A stretch of 64,000 nucleotides of DNA. Origin: Lethocerus indicus. Taxonomy: Eukaryota; Arthropoda; Insecta; Hemiptera; Belostomatidae. Shown in pieces: positions 12,979-25,634 of this stretch. The stretch lies in the NCBI GenBank assembly GCA_019843655.1, contig JACDQD010000104.1, forward strand, positions 8,060,001-8,124,000, in the 5' to 3' direction. Within the stretch, counting starts at the first letter, position 1. Each line of letters begins with the position of its first letter. Position numbers and translations under genes: made by a program. The notes below the pieces were generated by a model. It did no database searches. It worked only from the letters and a program-made list of their open reading frames with translations, and had not been told where the DNA came from.

Positions 12979-13062
12979 TGGCGGTATTAGGGGGGGGTTG
13001 GTGGCGGGGTGGTTAGGGGGGGTGTGTGACGCGGCCACCCCCCGCCAACCCCTAATCCCGCC
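12979..13062. repeat. GC-rich inverted repeat (hairpin)
   Basis: GGCGGTATTAGG, GTTGGTGGCGGGGTGG on the left is answered by CCACCCCCCGCCAACCCC and TAATCCCGCC on the right, with a loop of about 20 bases. No target duplication is obvious. Confidence 0.75.
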
Positions 13063-14175
13063 ACTGATCGCAGCTCAAATAAATGGCGCTCAGCCCCCGG
13101 GATAAAACCCCGGCAAAACCGACCGCCCACAATTCCTTAACCCGACCACCCCGCAAAAATTTCCTATTGTTTGTTTATAGTTGCAGGAAAACATTCACTT
13201 AACGCCAAATTGACGATGTTTAAATGAGACCAAAACAGTTTTGAAACAAGAAAGGTCCGCCCTTCTGAAACTGGACCGGGATTCAATATTGATAAATCAT
13301 AGAAATGTAATAACGAAAACTCCGAATTACCCAATTGACTATGAATTATTATATTTGTCCGAGCAGTTCCATCCACAATACACAAGTGCAGAAAGGAACA
13401 CAAAAACCGGGGACCAATATAAAATTTTATATCTTCTCTCTTCTGATCTGATATTTTAATTTAAATTTACACACAGTGAACTGCGTTTAAAGAAACTAGA
13501 TCGTTTTTCCGACATTTTTTAAATACCTGGTTATTATTGCATAAGGATGCGTCTAAAATGTTTTGAAGCAGAATGTTCGATAAAATTCTATATATGTTCT
13601 AGAATTTTGTAGTACCGAGCGATTCCGACTATCTAAAAATTGTATATTAATTTTACTTTCATAATCGATAAATAGATTATAATAATTACTAACGTTAAAA
13701 GCATCGGAAAATAACCGGAGATCGGTTCCGAAATAGACGGTTCTGAATTTTCTAGGCCAATTGTTTAAAGGCTAACAGAAGGTGAGCTTATTGGGAGTCA
13801 AAAATAATTATCGGATGTAGGGTAAATAACTAGAATGAAATCGAATTAGGCTCTGGATAGCGGTGAAAATCCTTATATCGCCGATATGGACCGAAGACAC
13901 CTTCTCGCCACAAGACCGACGGGTCTTATTTCCCGCAAGTTTTCATTACCCGGATGTTGACGATTATAAATCCTCGACAGGGGCAGGGAGGGGCGGTAGA
14001 GACAAGCCCGGAAAGAAAGAGAGACAGAGATGTAGAGGAGCGGGAGGGGATGATGGGGTTGCAGAGGGGGGTGGGGTCGGCAACGGGATAGGGATATAAG
14101 GGTGAGGCGGAAGGGTGGTTACTCTCGGGCCCGGGGTCGGAAATAGGATGGGAGGGAATAGACTGAGACTCCGCC

Positions 14176-14177
<2 letters not shown>

Positions 14178-14229
<52 letters not shown>

Positions 14230-14303
14230 GGTGTGTAGGGAAAGGGGAAGGGGAGGAGAAAGAGGGAAGACAGCACCGCCAAGAGAGAGAGAGAGAGAGA
14301 GAG
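14178..14303 (+). repeat. GA microsatellites
   Basis: GA runs at 14178-14228 and 14282-14303, joined by purine-rich sequence; a GAGA-factor type substrate and possible triplex former. Proline/arginine-like open frames over it are artefacts of the repeat. Confidence 0.97.
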
Positions 14304-14803
14304 GGAGACGGGGAGATCACCCAAAATGGCGGGGTAGAAAATGGATTGGATCGAGTAAAGAGCGGCACGAGTGTGGGGGGTTGTCATGGCAATGGGGCGG
14401 ATGCGGGGGTGGGCCAACACCCCTCGTCCGCTCGCCCCCACCACCTCCGCCTCATCCCTCCCTCTCCTCGGCCAAGATATATAGAAAGGCCCCGAGGAGA
14501 GAGGACACTCTGCCCGGCTAAATTACCGGCGGGGCGGACGGGGGTTGTTGGGGGCGGCGGGGCGGGAGGGTGGGCGCTGCCTGCGTCTTCAGCCCTAATT
14601 AGAATCAACGAGGCTCGCTCGGTGCACACACAAACTAAGGAGGAGGAGGAGGAGGCGGGCTTTTCACGGGGTTTTAATTTCGTCCTGAGGGAAGGAGGAG
14701 GGGGCGCCACTTAAGTCCTTCCAGGAGCCAGCTAGTGGCTTGCCTTGCTCCCGTTCGTGATTTACACGCCAGATTTATGATGGCGCTAATCGGCCCGTCC
14801 GGA

Positions 14804-14878
14804 TCTCCTCCTCCTCCTCCACCTCCTCCTCCTCCTCCTCCTCCTCCTCCTCCTCCTCCTGCTCCTCCGCCACCTCCT
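14804..14878 (+). repeat. TCC trinucleotide repeat
   Basis: More than twenty TCC units with a few substitutions. It produces a poly-proline frame that is not supported as coding. Confidence 0.97.
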
Positions 14879-15659
14879 GGGGCCACGCTTCGGCCAATTA
14901 ACCTACCCCCGACACACACCAGAGCTTACCTCAACTTCAGAATTTGGTTAACGGCTTGGACAGCTTGAATGGGGGACGTTTTTCGTGTATTCGGGGAGAA
15001 GTATTTCGTATTGAACTGGCCAATTGATCCGGAGAGTTCCTCTCTGTGTTGTTCGATTTTCAAAATAAAAAATTTCGAAACGTACAAAGTATCCGGCCGA
15101 AAACAGTCTTAACAGTCCCCGAGTGGGTTTGAAATTTACGAGAAAACGATTTCTAAATCGGAATATCACTGTGGTGGTTCCGCGAGGATGTGGCATACCC
15201 TGAGTCTTGTGGTCGGTGCCATACAGTCACACATGCCACTAATAACAACACGAGAGAATATAAAAGGACTTTATGAATATACACAACACAACAACGAAGT
15301 CCAATCTTCTGGTGTAAATGGTAGAGGAGGTCGTTGAATGATGACAGTTTATGTATACCACATCCTGTACATTATACCGTCGTTTTAAGCATCCAGGGAC
15401 TTGGAGAAGACAGCGCGCCATCTTCCTAGTCTGACGCCAGCCTGCGTTTACATACGCATATATGGGGAGGCCATAAGAATCATACGTCCTAGATATTAAA
15501 CAGAATTCATAATCGGAGGATTATAAACTTGTAGTTTTATATTTTGAAATACATGGTCTTGGAATTAAAACGTTGAACTAGTCGCTTGTTATTTATTTTT
15601 TTCATGCATTTTGAAAGCCATTTGAGATCCATTTGAGAGACAAGAAATGGGGTGTGAAA

Positions 15660-15680
15660 TATAATAATAATAATAATATA
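15660..15680 (+). repeat. TAA microsatellite
   Basis: Six TAA units. Confidence 0.93.
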
Positions 15681-16423
15681 GAGGAGGAGGAACAGTGGCT
15701 AGATCGAGTGTTGGAAACATTTTGTACACAAACCGGTCTGTACACACACAATCTAATAATTCCTTATGTCTCAATTCATCGATAACGAGTTTGATGAAAT
15801 TATATTGCAAACGCCATTAATTAGCTGGCCGAGTGCTCCAGGATGCAATAGACGAGCTAATTAATCGTTAATTACGTGCATTGCCTTCGAGAAGGTACTC
15901 CATTTATTGCCTCTTTCCAGAGATTTCCTTTCTTAAATCTTCACGCCAATTATTGCTTTAAGGAGGTTGGTTTTATGACTGGATTAGAGGAGGTCCTTGT
16001 ACCTTGACCTAAACAGAATAGGAGGGTAATTTGATAAGTAGGATAAATTTATAAGGTGAATAATTATTTTACCGAAAAAAATAAGAAATATTTCCAGAAA
16101 ATGGAGAAAATATTGAAAAATAATTTTGTTCAAAAACTATTTTATGCCACATTTATCAATAAATAAAACATTAGCGTAGCATAAAGTTTAAAAGAGAGTA
16201 ATAGTCAAAATAATTCCTTTATATTACTTAATAGTCACTGAGATGTACATTTATCTAGCAGCGAAATGTACTGTGTGATGTGAAATATTAATAAAAACAT
16301 ATCAATTGTTTTGGATGCTCTCAATTCAATTGCTTTGGATTGCTTTTGGATTTTGATTTTTTTACCCTAAACTAATTTAGGCATAAAACAATGTATTTTG
16401 TTGTTGTCAATCAACAAATTATT

Positions 16424-17205
16424 TTAGGTTTATTTAAAAATATTAATAATAAATATTAATGCCAATGTTAAAAATATGTACAATTCTAGGTTGTTATTAT
16501 TATATTTAGATGGGTTCTAAATGTACTATAGAAATATTATTTAATTATAATTTAATAAGAAATAATATTTTGTAATTAATTGCCAGCAGAAAGTCAGTAA
16601 TAATTCAATTTAAGTATCAACAAGGAATGTAAGGAAGCAGTCTTATGGAGCTAGCTATTAATAATTGAAGTAGCCTTTTTCATTCACATCACAAGAGTAC
16701 CTGATTAGTTCTTAGGTACAGTTAATTATACAATAATTTATCATTCATTTTCATAATTTTGCTATATATAGACATTTGTTTCAATTTTTTAAATGATGTG
16801 CACCGTTAAATTATAATAAGTATTAGACACAATAAAGTGTGGACATTATTTAAAAATAATTTCAATAATAACATTAATCATTACTTTGTGGATAATATTA
16901 ATCTGTTCATAAATCGAATTCGCTTCCAATTTATAAATTTAATTGGAAAAATTGAGTACTTATTAGCTGATATTGTATGATATAAAGTAGTTTTACAACT
17001 GTCCGCCAGATGTCGGTACAAGCTAGGCTAGATTGTTCTGCCATCTATCGGACGTTTATTGCACTTCTATAAGAACTAAAGAGTGCTGTGTAAAGTGCCC
17101 AATAATCACACTAACTAGGCAAACAATTGATTATTTTGTACTTGTGAAAATATTCTGGAAAAATAATAATTGGAACTATAGTAATACATATAATTATAAT
17201 GTTAT
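16424..17205 (+). repeat. Left direct-repeat flank of the satellite region
   Basis: This ~780-bp sequence recurs in the same orientation at 25635-26421. The last ~220 bp (from ATTGGAAAAATTGAG) are nearly identical in both copies. It contains two closely spaced CTCF-like motifs. Confidence 0.88.
17003..17051. promoter_or_regulatory. Pair of CTCF-like motifs, left flank
   Basis: CCGCCAGATGTCGG (17003-17016) and TGCCATCTATCGG (17039-17051) each fit the published CTCF core CCASYAGRKGGCRS, or its complement, with about two mismatches, and point in opposite directions. The second position set shows the G-for-A change often seen in insects. Confidence 0.4.
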
Positions 17206-17215
17206 AAAATTATAA

Positions 17216-17600
17216 GTAAACAATATTTATGAAATACATTTAGAACCAATATAAATACAATAATAACAACCTAGAATTGTACAGATATATAAAATTATTC
17301 ATTGGCATTAATATTTAATATTAACATTTTTAAATAAACCTATAACAATTTTATACTAGTTGGATGTTACTGTACAAATCCATTCAAAGACAAATAAATT
17401 AGGACATAGACAGAAACATGAATAATTACATATGCAAATTGTGATCTATACATTTTCTAGTCTCAAATATACCACACTAATTAAATCGTTATCCATGGAT
17501 ATCTTAGTTATTAATGATCTGTCGTTTCTAATAAGTAAAGTACCAAAAGAATCAGTATTAATTCATTGTAACTATTAGGATGGACGTTAATTATTGTTGG
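17216..17600 (-). repeat. Inverted arm, left copy
   Basis: It is the reverse complement of about 25420-25745 and again of about 26960-27216 (landmarks ACTAGTTGGATGTTACTG and the ATGGATATCTTAG region). It separates the left direct repeat from the first forward satellite unit. Confidence 0.85.
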
Positions 17601-17636
17601 GTCTTCTTGTATAATAATCATTTTGAAATATATAAA

Positions 17637-20575
17637 GGTACATGTAATGTGATACAGCCATGAAGTATTTTAAAATATATTTCAGCCCGTAGTATTGTTA
17701 TAAAAATAAGCATGACATATCCAAAGTTGTTTTCTTAGTACCTTACCAAACATTCATTTATTATTATATTACAATCAATAATAATTGATAAAAATAAATG
17801 TTAAAATAAACTTTTAAATAATTTTCTATTCTTTACAAATAAAGAAGTAATTCAATTTGAGGTTCTGAAGTTATTAGGTTGTGTAATTTTATAATATGTA
17901 CTATTTATCATGATAGTTGCTAATATTAATTTGTTTTAAACAATAGAAATATTATTTTCCATTACTGTATTAAAATAAATATTCAGAACCGGTAGTGACA
18001 CCTAGCGGTAACTGCTTGAACTGAGACCCCGTTTTACTCATTGGAATTTGCAGATAACAATCTATTTACAAATAAAAATGTAAAGAAAATAAATACACCA
18101 TTCAATTTAATTATTATTATTCACTAATATTTTTATTATTCTATTTTATGTTTTCTGTAGTTTATTATGTTTGTACATGTTCATAATAGTAATTTTCTTC
18201 ATCTTAATAATTAAAATCCAATTGTTCTAAACATTAAATATATCTGCAGTAAGCACCAGTGTTAAAGTAAGTTTCTTGCTCTATTTTAAAGGTACATGTA
18301 ATGTGGTACAGCCATGAAATATTTTAAAATATATTTCAGCCCATAATATTGTTATAAAAATAAGCAAAACATACCCAATGTTATTATTTATGTACCTTAC
18401 CAAACATTCATTAATTATTATATTACTACAAATAATAATTGATAAAAATAAATGTTCCTACATTAATTGGAGTTTTCTTTCATTACCCTACTCACAAATA
18501 TGTAAAAAAAATCAATTAAAGCTTTTAAATAATTTTTATTATTTACAAATAAAGAAGTAATTCAATTTTGAGGCTTCTGAAGATTATTAGGTATGTGTAA
18601 TTTTATAATATGTACTATTTATCATGATAGTTGCTAATATTAATTTGTTTTAAACAATAGAAATATTATTTTTCCATTACTGTATTAAAATAAATATTCA
18701 GAACCGGTAGTGACACCTAGCGGTAACTGCTTGAACTGAGACCCCGTTTTACTCATTGGAATTTGCAGATAACAATCTATTTACAAATAAAAATGTAAAG
18801 AAAATAAATTACAACATTCAATTGAATCATTATTATTCAATAATGATTTTATTCTTCTATTTTATGTTTTCTGTAGTTTATTATGTTTGTACATGTTCAT
18901 AATAAGTAATTTTCTTCATATTAATAATTAAAATCAATTGTTCTAAGCATTAAATATATCTACAGTAAGCACCAGTGTTAAAGTAAGTTTCTTGCTCTAT
19001 TTTAAAGGTACATGTAATGTGGTACAGCCATGAAATATTTTAAAATATATTTCAGCCCATAATATTGTTATAAAAATAAGCAAAACATACCCAATGTTAT
19101 TATTTATGTACCTTACCAAACATTCATTAATTATTATGTTACTACAAATAATAATTGATAAAAATAAATGTTCCTACATTAATTGGAGTTTTTTCATTAC
19201 CCTACTCACAAATATGTAAAAAAAATCAATTAAAGCTTTTAAATAATTTTTATTATTTACAAATAAAGAAGTAATTCAATTTTGAGGCTTCTGAAGATTA
19301 TTAGGTTTGTGTAATTTTATAATATGTACTATTTATCATGATAGTTGCTAATATTAATTTGTTTTAAACAATAGAAATATTATTTTTCCATTACTGTATT
19401 AAAATAAATATTCAGAACCGGTAGTGACACCTAGCGGTAACTGCTTGAACTGAGACCCCGTTTTACTCATTGGAATTTGCAGATAACAATCTATTTACAA
19501 ATAAAAATGTAAAGAAAATAAATTACAACATTCAATTTAATTATTATTATTCACTAATATTTTTATTATTCTATTTTGTGTTTTCTGTAGTTTATTATGT
19601 TTGTACATGTTCATAATAAGTAATTTTCTTCATATTAGTAATTAAAATTAATTGTTCTTAAACATTAAATATATCTGCAGTAAGCACCAGTGTTAAAGTA
19701 AGTTTCTTGCTCTATTTTAAAGGTACATGTAATGTGGTACAGCCATGAAATATTTTAAAATATATTTCAGCCCATAATATTGTTATAAAATAAGCAAAAC
19801 GTACCCAATGTTATTATTTATGTACCTTACCAAACATTCATTAATTATTATATTACTACCAATAATAATTGATATAAATAAATGTTCCTACATTAATTGG
19901 AGTTTTCTTTCATTACCCTACTCACAAATATGTAAAAAAAATCAATTAAAGCTTTTAAATCATTTTTATTATTTACAAATAAAGAAGTAATTAAATTTTG
20001 AGGCTTCTGAAGATTATTAGGTTTGTGTAATTTTATAATATGTACTATTTATCATGATAGTTGCTAATATTAATTTGTTTTAAACAATAGAAATATTATT
20101 TTTCCATTACTGTATTAAAATAAATATTCGAGACCGGTAGTGACACCTAGCGGTAACTGCTTGAACTGAGACCCCGTTTTACTCATTGGAATTTGCAGAT
20201 AACAATCTATTTACAAATAAAAATGTAAATAAAATAAATTACAACATTCAATTGAAATATTATTATTCACTAATATTTTTATTATTCTATTTTGTGTTTT
20301 CTGTAGTATATTATATTTGTACATACTCATAATTAGTAATTTTCTTCATATTATTAATTAAAATTAATTGTTCCAAACATTAAATATTATGTTTCATATT
20401 TACTACTAGAGTTGAAGTATGTTTCCTGCTCTATTTTAAAGGTATATGTTATTTGGTACAGCCATGAAATTTTATAATATATTTCAGCCCGTAATATTGT
20501 TATAAAAATAATCAAGACCTAACCAAAGTTACTTTTTTAGAACCTCACCAAACATTCATTTATTTATTAGAATAT
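17637..20575 (+). repeat. Forward satellite units (~715 bp, about 4.2 copies)
   Basis: Units begin at the GGTACATGTAATG motif at 17637, 18291, 19007, 19722 and 20441 (last partial), so spacings are 654, 716, 715 and 719 bp. The inner units are almost identical; the first and last differ more, as is usual at array edges. Each full unit holds one CpG-bearing CTCF-like block. Confidence 0.92.
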
Positions 20576-23500
20576 GAAAATTAAAACGAATTATGAGCAC
20601 GTACAAACATAATATACTACACAAATAAAATAATAAAATCTATAATGAATAATAATGATTCAATTGAATATTGTAATTTATTTTCTTTACATTTTTATTT
20701 GTAAATAGATTGTTATCTGCTAAATCCAATGAGTAAAACGGGGTCTCAGTTCAAGTAGTTACCGCCAGGTGTCACTACCGGTCCGGAATATTTATTTTAA
20801 TGCATTAAGGGATTATTAATATTTCTATTGTTTAAAAAAATTACTATAAGAAACTATAATTATAAATAGTAAATATTAAAAATTACACAAACCTAATAAT
20901 CTTCAGAAGCCTCAAAATTGAATTACTTCTATATTTGTAAATAATAAAAAATGATTTAGAAGCTTTAATTGATTTTTTTTACATATTGGGTTTTGGGATT
21001 TTTTTGTGAGTAGGGTAATTAAAAAAACTCCAATTAATGTAGGAACATTTATTTTTATCAATTATTATTTGTAGTAATATAATAATTAATGAATGATTTG
21101 TAAGGTACATAAATAGTAACATTGGGTATGTTTTGCTTATTTTTATAACAATATTATGGGCTGAAATATATTTTAAAATATTTCATGGCTGTACCACATT
21201 ACATGTACCTTTAAAATAGAGCAAGAAATTTACTTTAACACTGGTGCTTACTGCAGATATATTTAATGTTTAAAACAATTAATTGTAATGACTAAGATGA
21301 AGAAAATTACTAATTATTAGCATGTACAAATATAATATACTACAGAAAACACAAAATAGAATAATAAAAATATTAGTGAATAATAATAATTAAATTGAAT
21401 GTTGTAATTTATTTTCTTTACATGTTTATTGTAATTAGATTATTATCTGCAAATTCCAATGAGTAAAACGGGGTCTCAGTTCAAGCAGTTACCGCTAGGT
21501 GTCACTACCGGTTCTGAATATTTATTTTAATACAGTAATGGAAAAATAATATTTCTATTGTTTAAAACAAATTAATATTAGCAACTATCATGATAAATAG
21601 TACATATTATAAAATTACACATACCTAATAATCTTCAGAAGCCTCAAAATTGAATTACTTTTTATTTGTAAATAATAAAAATTATTTAAAAGCTTTAATT
21701 GATTTTTACATATTTGTGAGTAGGGTAATTAAAAAAAACCCTAATTAATGTAGGAACATTTATTTTATCAATTATTATTTGTAGTAATATAATAATTAAT
21801 GAATGTTTGTAAGGTACATAAATAGTAACATTGGGTATGTTTTGCTTATTTTTATAACAATATTATGGGCTGAAATATATTTTAAAATATTTCATGGCTG
21901 TACCACATTACATGTACCTTTAAAATAGAGCAAGAAATTTACTTTAACACTGGTGCTTACTGCAGATATATTTAATGTTTAAAACAATTAATTTTAATTA
22001 CTAATATGAAGAAAATTACTTAATTATGAACATGTACAAACATAATAAACTACAGAAAACATAAAATAGAAGAATAAAAATCATTAGTGAATAATAATAA
22101 TTAAATTGAATGTTGTAATTTATTTTCTTTACATTTTATTTGTAAATAGATTGTTATCTGCAAATTCCAATGAGTAAAACGGGGTCTCAGTTCAAGCAGT
22201 TACCGCTAGGTGTCACTACCGGTTCTGAATATTTATTTTAATACAGTAATGGAAAAATAATATTTCTATTGTTTAAAACAAATTAATATTAGCAACTATC
22301 ATGATAAATAGTACATATTATAAAATTACACATACCTAATAATCTTCAGAAGCCTCAAAATTGAATTACTTCTTTATTTGTAAATAATAAAAAATTATTT
22401 AAAAGCTTTAATTGATTTTTTTTACATATTTGTGAGTAGGGTAATGAAAAAACTCCAATTAATGTAGGAACATTTATTTTTATCAATTATTATTTGTAGT
22501 AATATAATAATTAATGAATGTTTTGTAAGGTACATTAATAGTAACATTGGGTATGTTTTGCTTATTTTTATAACAATATTATGGGCTGAAATATATTTTA
22601 AAATATTTCATGGCTGTACCACATTACATGTACCTTTAAAATAGAGCAAGAAATTTACTTTAACACTGGTGCTTACTGCAGATATATTTAATGTTTAGAA
22701 CAATTAATTTTAATTATTAATATGAAGAAAATTACTTATTATGAACATGTACAAACATAATATAACTACAGAAAACATAAAATAGAATAATAAAAATTAC
22801 GTGAATAAATAATGATTAAATTGAATGTTGTAATTTATTTTCTTTACATTTTTATTTGTAAATAGATTGTTATCTGCAAATTCCAATGAGTAAAACGGGG
22901 TCTCAGTTCAAGCAGTTACCGCTAGGTGTCACTACCGGTCTGGAATATTTATTTTAATACAGTAATGGAAAAATAATATTTCTATTGTTTAAAACAAATT
23001 AATATTAGCAACTATCATGATAAATAGTACATATTATAAAATTACACATACCTAATAATCTTCAGAAGCCTCAAAATTGAATTACTTCTTTATTTGTAAA
23101 TAATAAAAAATGTTTTAAAAGCTTTAATTGATTTTTTTTACATATTTGTGAGTAGGGTAATGAAAAAACTCCAATTAATGTAGGAACATTTATTTTTATC
23201 AATTATTATTTGTAGTAATATAATAATTAATGAATGTTTGGTAAGGTACATAAATAATAACATTGGGTATGTTTTGCTTATTTTTATAACAATATTATGG
23301 GCTGAAATATATTTTAAAATATTTCATGGCTGTACCACATTACATGTACCTTTAAAATAGAGCAAGAAATTTACTTTAACACTGGTGCTTACTGCAGATA
23401 TATTTAATGTTTAAAACAATTAATTTTAATTACTAATATGAAGAAAATTACTTATTATGAACATGTACAAACATAATAAACTACAGAAAACACAAAATAG

Positions 23501-25076
23501 AATAATAAAAATATTAGTGAATAATAATAATTAAATTGAATGTTGTAATTTATTTTCTTTACATTTTTATTTGTAAATAGATTGTTATCTGCAAATTCCA
23601 ATGAGTAAAACGGGGTCTCAGTTCAAGCAGTTACCGCTAGGTGTCACTACCGGTTCTGAATATTTATTTTAATACAGTAATGGAAAAATAATATTTCTAT
23701 TGTTTAAAACAAATTAATATTAGCAACTATCATGATAAATAGTACATATTATAAAATTACACATACCTAATAATCTTCAGAAGCCTCAAAATTGAATTAC
23801 TTCTTTATTTGTAATAAAAAATTGTTTTAAAAAGCTTCAATTGATTTTTTTACATATTTGTGAGTAGGGTAATGAAAGAAAACTCCAATTAATGTAGGAA
23901 CATTTATTTTTATCAATTATTATTGGTAGTAATATAATAATTAATGAATGTTTGGTAAGGTACATAAATAGTAACATTGGGTATGTTTTGCTTATTTTTA
24001 TAACAATATTATGGGCTGAAATATATTTTAAAATATTTCATGGCTGTACCACATTACATGTACCTTTAAAATAGAGCAAGAAATTTACTTTAACACTGGT
24101 GCTTACTGCAGATATATTTAATGTTTAAAACAATTAATTGTAATGACTAAGATGAAGAAAATTACTAATTATTAGCATGTACAAATATAATATACTACAG
24201 AAAACACAAAATAGAATAATAAAAATATTAGTGAATAATAATAATTAAATTGAATGTTGTAATTTATTTTCTTTACATTTTTATTTGTAAATAGATTGTT
24301 ATCTGCAAATTCCAATGAGTAAAACGGGGTCTCAGTTCAAGCAGTTACCGCTAGGTGTCACTACCGGTTCTGAATATTTATTTTAATACAGTAATGGAAA
24401 AATAATATTTCTATTGTTTAAAACAAATTAATATTAGCAACTACAATGATAAATAGTACATCTTATAAAATTACACAAACCTAATAATCTTCAGGAAACT
24501 CAAAATAGAATAAAAACATTATTAGTAAATAATAAAAATTATTTAAAAGCTTTAATTGATTTTTTTACATATTTGTGAGTAGGAATGAAAAAACTCCAAT
24601 TAATGTAGGAACATTTATTTATATCATTTATTATTGGTAGTAATATAATAATTAAAGAATGTTTGGTAAGGTACATAAATAATAACATTGGGTACGTTTT
24701 GCTTATTTTTGTAACAATATTACGGGCTGAAATATATTTTAAAATATTTCATGGCTGTACCACATTACATGTACCTTTAAAATAGAGCAAGAAATTTACT
24801 TTAACACTGGTGCTTACTGCAGATATATTTAATGTTTAGAACAATTAATTTTAATTACTAATATGAAGAAAATTACTTATTATGAACATGTACAAACATA
24901 ATATACTACAGAAAACACAAAATAGAATAATAAAAATATTATTGAATAATAATAATTAAATTGAATGTTGTAATTTATTTTCTTTACATTTCTATTTGTA
25001 AATAGATTGTTATCTGCAAATTCCAATGAGTAAAACGGGGTCACAGTTCAAACAGTTACCGCCAGGTGTCACTACC
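17991..25076. promoter_or_regulatory. Eleven CTCF-like cores, one per satellite unit
   Basis: The block ACCGCYAGGTGTCAC and its continuation occur at 17991, 18706, 19420 and 20136 (read as complement on plus), and at 20759, 21489, 22201, 22917, 23631, 24345 and 25057 (read directly). It fits the CTCF core with two mismatches. The neighbouring ~35 bp, including AAACGGGGTCTCAGTTCAA, are also invariant or nearly so. Motif direction flips where the array inverts. Confidence 0.4.
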
Positions 25077-25215
25077 GGTCGGGAATATTTATATTTAAAC
25101 AGTAAAGGATGAATACTATTTCTAATGTTTAAAGCCAATTAATATTACCATCTATGATGATAAATTACATATTATGAAATTGCACAAACCTAATAATCTT
25201 CAGGAAACTCAAAAT
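20576..25215 (-). repeat. Reverse-orientation satellite units (~715 bp, about 6.5 copies)
   Basis: The same unit reads on the minus strand. Equivalent boundaries fall at 21209, 21918, 22634, 23350, 24064 and 24775, with spacings of 709 to 716 bp. The first unit (about 20.6-21.2 kb) and the last (about 24.8-25.2 kb) are the most diverged. The unit near 24490 lacks part of the GAGGCTTC segment. Confidence 0.92.
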
Positions 25216-25634
25216 AGAATAAAAACATTATTAATGAATATTATTTAATTATAATTCAATAATAAATAATATTTTGTAATTAATTGCCAACTGAAAGTCA
25301 ATAATAATTCAATTTAATTATTAAAAAGGAATGTAAGTTCCCAGTAGCTATTCATAATGTAAGTAGCCTTTTTCATTCACATCACATGATTACCAGATAA
25401 TTTATTATGCAATGTTAATATTTATTAATTATTTATTAATTAATTATTAATTAGAAATCAGAGAGCACTAATAAACTAAGATATGCATGGGATTTAATTA
25501 ATGTGGTATATTCGAAACTAGAAAATGTATAGATCACAGCTTGCATAGAAAATTATTCATATTTCTGTCTTGGTCCTAATGTATATGTCTTCGAATGGAT
25601 TTGTACAGTAACATCCAACTAGTATAAAATTTGT

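Larger units (their letters stand above)
13063..15900. other. Gene-free DNA with GA/TCC tracts, possible regulatory region
   Basis: The stretch 13860-14960 is GC-rich, packed with GA and TCC repeats and short direct CGG words; ATATATAGAAAGG at about 14478 resembles a TATA box. No downstream exon is identified on either strand, so a promoter is only a guess. Confidence 0.4.

Noticed and set aside
13926..14710. Open frames of 100 to 200 codons on both strands
   Set aside because: They are produced by GA, TCC and GC-rich repeats, with Ser/Leu, Arg/Glu or Pro runs, and frames on both strands are equally open.
14674..14968. Poly-proline / poly-glycine open frames
   Set aside because: They are direct translations of the TCC repeat with no splice or start context and no flanking domain.
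18378..19990. Two 60-codon open frames with near-identical sequence
   Set aside because: They lie at the same position of two satellite units, are AT-rich, and are broken or absent in the other units.
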